Source of the DNA: Helicobacteraceae bacterium | GTDB lineage: Bacteria; Campylobacterota; Campylobacteria; Campylobacterales; Sulfurimonadaceae | Assembly (NCBI GenBank): GCA_015488855.1 | Contig: WFMY01000221.1 | Span: 1 to 6,798, forward strand | Length of the DNA stretch: 6,798 nucleotides | Direction: 5' to 3' | Shown here: one piece after another, positions 1 through 5,573 of the stretch | How positions within the stretch are numbered: the first letter of the stretch is position 1 | How the letters are laid out: every line of letters begins with the position of its first letter | Translations under genes and position numbers: made by a program | The notes under the pieces: generated by a model | What the model saw: the letters and a program-made list of their open reading frames with translations, nothing else | What the model was told of the DNA's origin: nothing | Database searches by the model: none

Positions 1-928
1 CTTCGACAGCTTGTGCTACTGTTTTTTTATCATCTAAAACATATTGTTGATCAAGAAGCGCTTGCTCTTTGTCTAACATAGTGTTATCTAAGATAAAACG
101 AGCTACTTGACCTGGTACGATTTTGTCCCAGATTTTTTCAGGTTTGCCTTGCTCTTTAAGAGCAGCTTTTATATCTTCTTCAGCTTGAGCCATTACAGCA
201 TCAGTGAGTTGCATCATAGAGATATACTTAGGTACATTTTTAAGAGGCTTTTTAAGACGAGCTAACTCTTCATTGTCTTTTTTAAGTGCCTCGATGCGAC
301 CTTTTGTTTCACTCTCAACATAAACAGGATCAAAATCTTTGTAAGACAATGTTGTAGGTTTCATAGCAGATGCATGCATAGCTACTTGCTTCATAACATC
401 TCTCATGCCCTCAGCAGTTTTAGCTGAATCACATTCTGCCTTAACGATAACTGCTATACGCCTGTTAGAGTGAATGTAACCATTTAATGCTTCAGTGTCT
501 GATGCATTCAAAGTACCAAAACGGCGAAGTTCAATTTTCTCACCGATTTTACTTACTGTTTCAGCAAAAGTAGCCCCAAATGCAGAGTTATTAAAAGCTG
601 CAACATCTGCTGGTTGGTTGTCAAAAATTTCTTGTGCAGAATCTTTTACAAGATTTTGGAAACCTTCATTTTGAGCAACGAAGTCTGTTTCAGAGTTAAT
701 CTCAATAACAGTTGCTTTAGAAAAATCATCAGCGATAACTAGCCCAGCAAGACCCTCTGCCGCAATACGATCAGCTTTTTTAGCTGCTTTTGCGATACCG
801 CGTTCTTTGAGCCACTCTGTTGCTTTTGCCATGTCTCCATCATTTTGGACAAGTGCTTTTTTACAGTCCATCATCGGAGCATCAGTAGATGCTCTTAGTT
901 CTTTAACCTGTGCTGCTGTAACTGCCAT
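1..928 (-). CDS. tsf: Elongation factor Ts (EF-Ts), 3' end outside window
   Basis: EF-Ts is the cytoplasmic nucleotide-exchange factor that regenerates EF-Tu-GTP during translation. The minus frame from the ATG at 928 to the left edge is open for 309 codons without a stop, so only the C-terminus is missing. The N-terminal UBA-like domain contains TDAPMMDCKKAL (about residues 15-26), and the family signature TDFVA is at residues 81-85 within SETDFVAQNEG. At 309 or more residues it is already longer than E. coli EF-Ts (about 283), which fits the longer epsilonproteobacterial versions. The start lies 2 nt after the rpsB stop. A strong ribosome-binding site, GAGGAAG (minus strand of 936-942), lies 7 nt upstream inside the last rpsB codons, so the two genes are almost certainly co-transcribed and probably translationally coupled. 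The identification is secure; only the end is unknown. Confidence 0.97.
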   Translation of the reverse strand, partial: MAVTAAQVKELRASTDAPMMDCKKALVQNDGDMAKATEWLKERGIAKAAKKADRIAAEGLAGLVIADDFSKATVIEINSETDFVAQNEGFQNLVKDSAQEIFDNQPADVAAFNNSAFGATFAETVSKIGEKIELRRFGTLNASDTEALNGYIHSNRRIAVIVKAECDSAKTAEGMRDVMKQVAMHASAMKPTTLSYKDFDPVYVESETKGRIEALKKDNEELARLKKPLKNVPKYISMMQLTDAVMAQAEEDIKAALKEQGKPEKIWDKIVPGQVARFILDNTMLDKEQALLDQQYVLDDKKTVAQAVE

Positions 929-930
929 GG

Positions 931-1737
931 TTATGCTTCCTCGGTAGCAGTAGTAGTCGTAGTAGCTTCTTCTGCTTTTACTTCTTCAATTAGAGCTTCA
1001 GTAGCATCTGCAGTTTGAGCTTCTTCTATCTGAGCTTCAGCTTCTTCAGTTTGACCATCTCTTAAAGCTTTCCCTTCGTTAATAGCCTCAGCCATCTCTT
1101 TACAAAAAAGTTGGATAGAACGGATAGCATCATCATTACCTGGGATTGGGTAGTCGATGATATCTGGATCACAGTTAGTATCTAATGGAGCTACAACTTT
1201 GATACCAAGTCTATTAGCTTCAAGAACTGCTGTATGCTCTTTTACTGCATCGATGACAAACATCATATCAGGGATAACTTTCATGTTTCTAATCCCACCA
1301 AAGTAAGACTCAAGTTTCACTTTTTTACGAGAAAGCATTAATGCTTCTTTTTTTGTTAAAAGATCGATTTGACCATTTTCTTGCATCTCAGTGATGATAT
1401 CAAGTTTACGGATTGATTTTTGAATAGTTGGGAAGTTAGTAAGCATACCACCTAACCATCTATTGTCTACATACGGCATACCACAAGAGATAGCTGCATC
1501 TCTTACAGAGTTACGCGCTTGTTTTTTTGTACCAACAAAAAGAACAGTTTGCCCTTCGTGTGCTGCATCCATAACTATTTGGTATGTGTTACGGAAATAA
1601 CGAAGAGTTTTTTGTAAATCTATAATATAGATATTTTTACGAACACCGAAAATATATTTTTTCATTTTTGGGTTCCAACGACGAGTTTGGTGTCCAAAGT
1701 GTACACCACATTCTAATAGGTCTTTCATAGTTACCAT
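931..1737 (-). CDS. rpsB: 30S ribosomal protein S2
   Basis: S2 is a structural protein of the small ribosomal subunit, bound near S1 at the mRNA path. The 268-residue product has the family hallmarks GVHFGHQTRRWNPKM (residues 11-25), DNRWLGGMLTNF (91-102), and PDIIDYPIPGNDDA (201-214). The start is placed at the ATG at 1737: the product then begins MVTMKDLLECGVHFG, the usual S2 N-terminus, and AAGGA sits 7 nt upstream. The frame stays open to an ATG at 1803, which would add 22 residues, but those lie in the leader and resemble nothing in S2. After about residue 227 there is a tail of about 40 residues rich in Glu, Ala and Thr (ending in a run of Thr, then ATEEA), longer than in E. coli S2 (241 aa) and probably disordered. 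It is first in the operon, followed 2 nt later by tsf. Confidence 0.98.
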   Translation of the reverse strand: MVTMKDLLECGVHFGHQTRRWNPKMKKYIFGVRKNIYIIDLQKTLRYFRNTYQIVMDAAHEGQTVLFVGTKKQARNSVRDAAISCGMPYVDNRWLGGMLTNFPTIQKSIRKLDIITEMQENGQIDLLTKKEALMLSRKKVKLESYFGGIRNMKVIPDMMFVIDAVKEHTAVLEANRLGIKVVAPLDTNCDPDIIDYPIPGNDDAIRSIQLFCKEMAEAINEGKALRDGQTEEAEAQIEEAQTADATEALIEEVKAEEATTTTTATEEA

Positions 1738-1884
1738 AGGGTAATCCTTAAATCGCATTTTTGCGAAGAGTTTTGTTAGTTTTACTTTGAATATGTCGGA
1801 CAATTTCCACTAAAAAGAGGAGTTGCACTAACTTTTGACATAGTCTGTTAATATTTTCTTATCAACTAAAAAGAGAAGAAAAAT
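1738..1884 (-). promoter_or_regulatory. Predicted 5' leader of rpsB-tsf mRNA
   Basis: If transcription starts about 7 nt downstream of the TATAAT at 1896-1891, the rpsB message carries about 147 untranslated nucleotides, long for an ordinary leader. It contains the word ACTAAAAAG (plus strand) at 1809 and 1865, both followed by AG; a third copy lies outside the leader at 2055. A 5-bp hairpin with an AAAA loop lies just before the ribosome-binding site. rpsB leaders in other bacteria are known targets of S2 feedback. I cannot match this one to a published S2-leader motif, so a regulatory role is inferred only from its length and position. Confidence 0.4.
1745..1749 (-). promoter_or_regulatory. 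Ribosome-binding site deciding the rpsB start
   Basis: AAGGA on the minus strand lies 7 nt before the ATG at 1737, a good Shine-Dalgarno match at normal spacing. No comparable site precedes the upstream in-frame ATG at 1803. A small perfect hairpin (TCGCA, loop AAAA, TGCGA; plus-strand 1753-1766) ends 3 nt before this site. Confidence 0.8.
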
Positions 1885-1890
1885 CCGCGA

Positions 1891-1919
1891 ATTATACTCA
1901 TTTTTCCTTTAATTCAAGC
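1891..1919 (-). promoter_or_regulatory. Sigma-70-type promoter for rpsB-tsf
   Basis: The minus strand reads TATAAT (plus 1891-1896), a perfect -10 box. A poor -35 candidate lies 15-17 nt upstream around CTTGAAT; a weak -35 is usual in Campylobacterota. The -10 is followed by TCGCGG, a GC-rich discriminator in otherwise AT-rich DNA, a feature of stringently controlled promoters of translation genes. The start site is predicted near 1884-1885. Confidence 0.65.
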
Positions 1920-2006
1920 TTTTAGCTAGATTTTAGAAGCATATTTAGAGATTTATAATGATTTTATCACATTTTAAAATAAGTTTTATCTTTTATCCTG
2001 TATAGT

Positions 2007-2035
2007 GTTTCATAATTATTAAAAAGTATTATAAT
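2007..2035 (+). promoter_or_regulatory. Sigma-70-type promoter for the DUF3373 gene
   Basis: TATAAT at 2030-2035 is a perfect -10 box in an AT-rich setting. The -35 region (around GTTTCA, 2007-2012) is weak. Predicted transcription starts near 2042, giving a leader of about 29 nt before the ATG at 2071. A second perfect TATAAT at 1954-1959 could give a longer transcript. Apart from these boxes, the rpsB promoter and the rpsB leader, I see no gene in 1738-2070. Confidence 0.55.
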
Positions 2036-2070
2036 TGGCAAAGTCAGCTATAGCACTAAAAAGGGAAATC

Positions 2071-3729
2071 ATGAGAACATATCTTCTACTATCTTTAATC
2101 TTGGCAACAATATTATCGACCAACCTCAATGCAAAAAACATGTATGATCGAATCCAATCTATGGAAGCACAGATGAGATCTTTACAAAAAGAGATTACAA
2201 CTCTTAAAGAAGCAAATGAAAAAGTTTTAGAAGCCGCTACAAAAGTCGATGAAGAAGCTGCCGCTCAAGAGGTCCAAGAGGCTACCCCTGACAATGTTTC
2301 TTCTATCAAAGATGTTTTAGCTGCAAAAGAGGAGGATGACGATGCTGAGGATGCTGAAGATGCTAATGTTAGCGAGGAGGACGATAGCGACGAGGAGAGT
2401 GCAGATGATGAAGATGAATTTGAAGATGAAACTTCTATAGCAGATTTAGAGGAGAGCATCTCCGAACTTAACCGTGCTACAGGTGGAAATCACTTAAAGT
2501 TTCAAGTTGACTATAGATTTGCTACAGATAATATTCATTATAAGATGGCAGATGGCTCTACAGCAAAAAACGATGCTCTTCTTACCAACAGACTTTGGCT
2601 CAATATGGGCTATAAAGCAACAAACAACCTTACTTTTAAAGGGCAACTCGCTTATTACAAAGCGTTTGGCGCCCGTACAGGCATAGCCTCCACTGCTAGG
2701 ATGGAAGACTTTGACTGGATAGCAAGCGAAAACCCTTATAACGATACTCTTCGTGTCCGTCAAGCCTATTTTCTTTGGCAAAACAGAACATTTTTAGGTG
2801 CTCAGATCCCTTGGACATTTAGTATAGGGCGTCGTCCATCTACAAACGGACATCTTATAAACTTTAGAGATGATAACCATGCTTCTTCACCATTAGCACA
2901 TGGTATCAATGTTGAGTTTGATGGCTTAAGCTCTAAGTTTACAGTAATCCCATCCTTGGGAACATCTATAAAATTCTGTCTAGGGCGAGGAATGAGTAAT
3001 GCGAAAGCAAAATTTAGCTCTACACCTTACGCAACAAACAAAACAACAAATCCAGCTATTGATTTAGCTGGACTTATCTTTGTGCTTTATGATGATAAAC
3101 AATACTCTTTAAATACAATGTATTACTTCGCAAACAATCTTATTGATGCGAATAGTAATAATAGTGGTTTTGACACTGTTGGTGGGATGCACAGTGGGAC
3201 TGCAAATATCACTATGAAAGGTATTGGTGATGAGTGGAGTGACTTTCTCGATGAGACTATCTTTTTTATCAGTGGTGCTTTTAGTAAGACAGTTCCCAAC
3301 AATAAAACGAACTCACTTGGAACTAAAGGGATGCTTGGTTCTACTCACTCTAAAGTAGGTTACTCTTACTGGGTTGGTACACAGTTTCCTTCCCTTCTCA
3401 CAGAAGATGGAAGATGGGGAGTTGAGTACAATCATGGAAGTAAATATTGGAGAGCCATCACTTATGGTGAAGATACCTTAGCAGGATCTAAAATAGCCGC
3501 TCGTGGTAATGCGTATGAGGCATACTTTACAGAATATCTTGTTGAAGATATTCTCTCTATGCAACTTCGCTATACATACATAGATTATCAGTACAGTGGA
3601 AGTAATGGTTTTTTTGGAAATACAACAGGAACTCCGATGACAATGGCTGAGGCTAAAGCCAAAGGGTATGGATCTCAGATAGCCAATAAAGCACAAGACA
3701 TCCGTTTTTACATTAGATATAGATTTTAA
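2071..3729 (+). CDS. DUF3373-family outer-membrane beta-barrel protein
   Basis: The 552-residue product appears to be an exported porin-like protein of the epsilonproteobacterial DUF3373 family, whose function is not established. Residues 1-21 form a signal peptide (Arg at 2, a Leu/Ile-rich core, cleavage after NLNA). Residues about 24-65 are a likely coiled coil, suggesting trimerisation or a periplasmic stalk. Residues 87-120 are a very acidic linker in which 24 of 34 residues are Asp or Glu. From about residue 145 alternating strands suggest a barrel, with family-like segments LTNRLWLNMGYKA, DTLRVRQAYFLWQN and SIGRRPSTNGHLINFRDDN, and the chain ends in RFYIRYRF, an aromatic C-terminus typical of BAM substrates. 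The start is the ATG at 2071, with AAGGGA just upstream. The in-frame TTG at 2035 is rejected because the -10 box ends on its first base and it would mask the signal peptide. The gene is monocistronic and is followed directly by structured element copy A. Confidence 0.85.
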   Translation: MRTYLLLSLILATILSTNLNAKNMYDRIQSMEAQMRSLQKEITTLKEANEKVLEAATKVDEEAAAQEVQEATPDNVSSIKDVLAAKEEDDDAEDAEDANVSEEDDSDEESADDEDEFEDETSIADLEESISELNRATGGNHLKFQVDYRFATDNIHYKMADGSTAKNDALLTNRLWLNMGYKATNNLTFKGQLAYYKAFGARTGIASTARMEDFDWIASENPYNDTLRVRQAYFLWQNRTFLGAQIPWTFSIGRRPSTNGHLINFRDDNHASSPLAHGINVEFDGLSSKFTVIPSLGTSIKFCLGRGMSNAKAKFSSTPYATNKTTNPAIDLAGLIFVLYDDKQYSLNTMYYFANNLIDANSNNSGFDTVGGMHSGTANITMKGIGDEWSDFLDETIFFISGAFSKTVPNNKTNSLGTKGMLGSTHSKVGYSYWVGTQFPSLLTEDGRWGVEYNHGSKYWRAITYGEDTLAGSKIAARGNAYEAYFTEYLVEDILSMQLRYTYIDYQYSGSNGFFGNTTGTPMTMAEAKAKGYGSQIANKAQDIRFYIRYRF

Positions 3730-3801
3730 TGCCATTGGCGTAAGCGTATGGAACATTGTCAAAGACAATGTTCACAGAAGCTTACAGTAGAGCTAATGGT
3801 A
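3730..3801 (+). repeat. Structured 72-nt repeat, copy A
   Basis: This long imperfect hairpin starts on the base after the DUF3373 stop codon. Its inner helix is GAACATTGTC (3751-3760) with GACAATGTTC (3764-3773) and an AAA loop. A 5-by-6 nt internal loop separates it from GTAAGC (3740-3745) paired with GCTTAC (3780-3785). A 6-nt 3'-side bulge, AGTAGA, leads to an outer helix of 10 pairs (3730-3739 with 3792-3801, two of them G-T). Copy B at 4446-4517 has the same helix and loop lengths throughout, with 57 of 72 positions identical. There is no T-tract immediately after it, so it is not a textbook intrinsic terminator. It lies between convergent genes and may protect or terminate 3' ends. The function is unknown to me. 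Confidence 0.85.
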
Positions 3802-3818
3802 AGTACCAACTTACTTTT
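3799..3818 (+). terminator. Possible weak terminator hairpin between convergent genes
   Basis: GTAAGT (3799-3804), loop ACCA and ACTTAC (3809-3814) form a perfect 6-bp hairpin followed by TTTT. It would act on the plus-strand DUF3373 transcript. It overlaps the last codons and stop of the convergent peroxiredoxin gene and shares 3 bases with copy A, so the two structures compete at their edge. The stem and T-run are short. Confidence 0.3.
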
Positions 3819-4278
3819 GTAAAGCCTCTAGTTCCGCTTTCACCTTAGCAACATGCTCTTTCACACGCACTTTAGCAAAGAGAGCTTTTACCATGCCCTC
3901 AGGGTTGATGATGAAAGTGGTGCGCACTATCCCCATATACTCTTTTCCATAGTTTTTCTTCATCTGCCAAACGCCATACTCTTGCATCATTGTGGTATCT
4001 TCATCACTTAAAAGTGTAAGACCTAAGTCATGTTTCTCTATAAAGTTACGATGTTTTTTAGTAGTATCAGCACTTACTCCCAAGATGATAGCATCAAGGT
4101 CTGAAAAGTCTGGTGCAGCTTCTGTAAATTCACAGGCTTCAGTTGTACATCCTGGAGTATTGTCTCGTGGGTAAAAGTAAAGCACTATCCACTTACCCTT
4201 TAAATCTCGCATACATATCTCAACATCATCTTGGTTTGGTAGGCAAAAATCTGGTGCCTTGTCGTCTATTTTTATCAT
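3811..4278 (-). CDS. bcp: Bcp/PrxQ-type thiol peroxidase (peroxiredoxin)
   Basis: The 155-residue product is a cytoplasmic peroxiredoxin that should reduce hydrogen peroxide and organic hydroperoxides using thioredoxin. The active-site block YFYPRDNTPGCTTEAC shows Pro37, Thr41 and the peroxidatic Cys44. Cys49, five residues on, is the resolving Cys expected of an atypical two-Cys Bcp. Arg119 in GIVRTTFIINP is the conserved catalytic arginine. Length and domain order are normal for the family (about 150-156 aa), with no signal peptide. The ATG at 4278 is preceded by AAGGA (plus 4288-4292) at 9 nt spacing. The gene stands alone, convergent with the DUF3373 gene and separated by 239 nt of hairpin-rich DNA from the operon upstream. 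It therefore probably has its own promoter; a TAAAAT at plus 4329-4334 is a weak -10 candidate. Confidence 0.95.
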   Translation of the reverse strand: MIKIDDKAPDFCLPNQDDVEICMRDLKGKWIVLYFYPRDNTPGCTTEACEFTEAAPDFSDLDAIILGVSADTTKKHRNFIEKHDLGLTLLSDEDTTMMQEYGVWQMKKNYGKEYMGIVRTTFIINPEGMVKALFAKVRVKEHVAKVKAELEALQK

Positions 4279-4308
4279 TTTTTTTATTCCTTAATTTTAT
4301 TACATAAA

Positions 4309-4326
4309 ATGAAGGGAACCCTTCAT
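4309..4326 (-). terminator. Perfect 8-bp inverted repeat, possible terminator
   Basis: ATGAAGGG (4309-4316) and CCCTTCAT (4319-4326) are separated by 2 nt, so the folded form is a 7-bp stem with a tetraloop. Read on the minus strand the stem is followed by TTTTATG, which could end transcription from the murG-dedA-DUF420 operon before bcp. Read on the plus strand it is followed by CTATTTTAT. It could also lie in the bcp 5' leader if bcp starts from the TAAAAT just upstream. Confidence 0.45.
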
Positions 4327-4445
4327 CTATTTTATCACGCAAAAGGAACTCGTCCCTTTTACTACGCTAACGCTTGGTTTCTTTCGGCAGGAAGCCCTCG
4401 GCACTAGTGCCTCAATTTCAACTCGTTACATACGCTCAAGCCAAT
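4327..4445 (-). repeat. Probable repetitive extragenic segment next to copy B
   Basis: This non-coding stretch begins (minus strand) with a 16-nt exact copy of the head of element B, TTGGCTTGAGCGTATG, then diverges. It contains the perfect palindrome GGCACTAGTGCC (plus 4400-4411) in GC-richer DNA than its surroundings, and the pair TAACG/CGTTA (plus 4423-4427 and 4368-4372). The 3' half needed to fold like copies A and B is absent, so it may be a truncated or recombined copy joined to another repeat. A 32-codon minus frame crosses it without a start codon and is not called as a gene. That it is dispersed in the genome is my inference from composition and dyads. Confidence 0.45.
4341..4360 (-). 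repeat. Inverted repeat with AAAAGG/CCTTTT arms
   Basis: On the minus strand AAAAGGGAC and GTTCCTTTT pair over most of their length (one G-T pair) around a CGAG-type loop. The 3' arm itself ends in TTTT, then TGCG. It lies in the intergenic stretch between the DUF420 gene and bcp and may act as a second terminator-like structure or as part of a dispersed repeat. Confidence 0.4.
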
Positions 4446-4517
4446 TACCCTTGGCTCTATTTTGAGCTCCCGTGAACATTTTCTTCGAAAATATTCCATA
4501 CGCTCAAGCCAAGGGTA
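4446..4517 (-). repeat. Structured 72-nt repeat, copy B
   Basis: This is the second copy of the element described at 3730-3801, inverted relative to it in the window but in sense orientation to its own upstream gene, the DUF420 gene, whose TAA it follows directly. The outer helix is ACCCTTGGC with GCCAAGGGT plus a closing T-A pair. The middle helix is TTGAGC with GCTCAA. The inner helix is GAATATTTTC with GAAAATGTTC around a GAA loop. The unpaired GTATG strand is the same as in copy A, and the bulge is AATAGA. Every one of the 15 differences from copy A either preserves a pair or falls in a loop. Confidence 0.85.
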
Positions 4518-4973
4518 TTAGTATACAAAAAGTAGTAAATAAACCCAGATGCCAGAGAGGGCAGTAAGCACCACTCCAACAAAAGTTCTTTTCCCATAAC
4601 TCTTATGTGTTTCATTTTTTAGATGTGTTTTTACTCTAAGGAGGGTATATCCCCAGATGAAAAGTGTTGCTATTGAGATGATGATGTGAAACACTAAAAC
4701 CATAAAAGCATAATCATGCGAAACTGAACTTCCCTTCATAAAATTCAAAAAACCACCACCCATTCTCACACCCATCTCAAAGTAAGTAAGCACTATCACA
4801 GAAACTAAAAAAAGTCCTACTTGTGCTAAGGAGTGAGCCTTATAGTGTTTTTTTCTTGCAAGCGTAATGATATAGAGCATCAAAAACGGTAATAGTGCAA
4901 CAATCAATGTCACAAAATCCATAAAAAATGGCGCTCGCGTCCCTAAAAAACCTGCTTCAAACATATAGTTCAT
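4518..4973 (-). CDS. DUF420-family four-helix membrane protein
   Basis: The 151-residue integral membrane protein resembles the DUF420 (YozB/CtaM-like) family. Hydrophobic segments lie at about residues 16-38, 50-66, 88-112 and 128-150. The N-terminal FLGTRAPFFMD (9-19), histidines 43, 47 and 96 at or in membrane segments, His123, and Glu66 are the residues that look conserved. As I recall, the Staphylococcus aureus member CtaM is needed for a functional aa3 menaquinol oxidase, so a role in respiratory oxidase or haem-protein maturation is possible; this is transferred from a distant relative. The ATG at 4973 lies 3 nt after the dedA stop, with AGAGGGG about 7 nt upstream inside dedA, so it is the last gene of the ftsW-murG-dedA operon. 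An in-frame ATG three codons later (4964) is an alternative start. Its stop is followed directly by structured element copy B. Confidence 0.75.
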   Translation of the reverse strand: MNYMFEAGFLGTRAPFFMDFVTLIVALLPFLMLYIITLARKKHYKAHSLAQVGLFLVSVIVLTYFEMGVRMGGGFLNFMKGSSVSHDYAFMVLVFHIIISIATLFIWGYTLLRVKTHLKNETHKSYGKRTFVGVVLTALSGIWVYLLLFVY

Positions 4974-4976
4974 CTT

Positions 4977-5573
4977 TTATCCCCTCTTTTGTTTTTTATA
5001 ATAATACCCAGCTAAAATGATAAGCAAACCAACTACAGTTATCGTTATTTGCTTTAGATAAGTATTTATAAGTTCTTGATTTTCCCCTATATAATACCCA
5101 AGTAGTATTAAAACAAGCGCCCATATTCCAGCGCCTACTCCTGTATAGAGAGAAAATTTTACTATATTCATTTGTGCAAGTCCTGCTGGGATTGAGATAA
5201 GCTGACGAACTCCAGGGATAAGTCTTCCGATAAAAGTAGAGATCGCTCCATGTTTGGCAAAATAATCATCCATCTTTTGAAGTGTTTGTTCTTTGATGAA
5301 AAAATATTTTCCATACCGAATCAGTATCTTTCGCCCTAATTTCAAAGCTAAGTAATAGTTGCTATAAGCTCCAAGCATAGATCCACCTAAAGCACTCGCC
5401 AAAATCATCCCTATACTCATCTCCCCTTGACTTGCCAAATATCCCGCTGGAATAAGAACTATCTCACTCGGAAATGGTATAAATGATGACTCCACAGCCA
5501 TCAGTAAAAATACCCCTAAATAACCCCAATCAAAAATCAAGTCAACTAACTCTTGTGCTAATTCTCTAAGCAT
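4977..5573 (-). CDS. DedA-family (VTT domain) membrane protein
   Basis: The 198-residue inner-membrane protein belongs to the DedA/SNARE-associated family. Family motifs are the re-entrant-type segment ESSFIPFPSE (28-37) with acidic residues Glu28 and Glu37, and GRLIPGVRQLISIPAG (116-131) with the paired arginines Arg117 and Arg123. Further hydrophobic segments lie at about 53-78, 136-163 and 174-192, and the tail is basic (KKQKRG). Some DedA proteins (for example UptA in Bacillus) return undecaprenyl phosphate across the membrane for envelope synthesis; others affect membrane energetics. The start at 5573 overlaps the murG 3' end by 8 nt and has AAGG 6 nt upstream, which predicts translational coupling to murG and favours a role in the lipid-carrier cycle. 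The exact substrate cannot be read from the sequence. Confidence 0.88.
   Translation of the reverse strand: MLRELAQELVDLIFDWGYLGVFLLMAVESSFIPFPSEIVLIPAGYLASQGEMSIGMILASALGGSMLGAYSNYYLALKLGRKILIRYGKYFFIKEQTLQKMDDYFAKHGAISTFIGRLIPGVRQLISIPAGLAQMNIVKFSLYTGVGAGIWALVLILLGYYIGENQELINTYLKQITITVVGLLIILAGYYYKKQKRG

Noticed and set aside
1738..1803. In-frame upstream ATG extending S2 by 22 residues
   Set aside because: The extension does not resemble S2, lacks a ribosome-binding site, and would bury the strong AAGGA that serves the ATG at 1737.
1835..1840. TTGACA on the plus strand, a perfect -35 box
   Set aside because: No -10 box lies at 16-18 nt, and the DUF3373 gene has perfect TATAAT boxes much closer to it.
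1782..1841. 19-codon upstream reading frame (minus strand) in the rpsB leader
   Set aside because: It has an ATG and a stop but no Shine-Dalgarno sequence and no attenuator-like codon bias; a frame this short is expected by chance.
2035..2070. In-frame TTG start for the DUF3373 gene, adding 12 residues
   Set aside because: It coincides with the last base of the TATAAT box, so it would lie upstream of the predicted transcript start. The ATG at 2071 has a ribosome-binding site and begins a clean signal peptide.
2265..2459. 64-codon serine-rich minus-strand frame inside the DUF3373 gene
   Set aside because: It is the antisense shadow of the Asp/Glu-rich linker (GAT/GAG codons read as Ser codons in reverse).
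2494..3768. Two minus-strand frames of about 95 codons (2494-2781 and 3478-3768)
   Set aside because: They lie antisense to a clearly coding gene, show no domain-like pattern, and the second runs through copy A.
4327..4425. 32-codon minus-strand open frame downstream of the DUF420 gene
   Set aside because: It has no start codon or ribosome-binding site, is preceded by an in-frame stop, and crosses hairpin-forming repeat DNA.
3730..4517. CRISPR array or transposon end pair formed by copies A and B
   Set aside because: There are only two inverted copies with a whole functional bcp gene between them, no regular spacers, no transposase and no visible target duplication; bcp flanked by a composite element is not supported.
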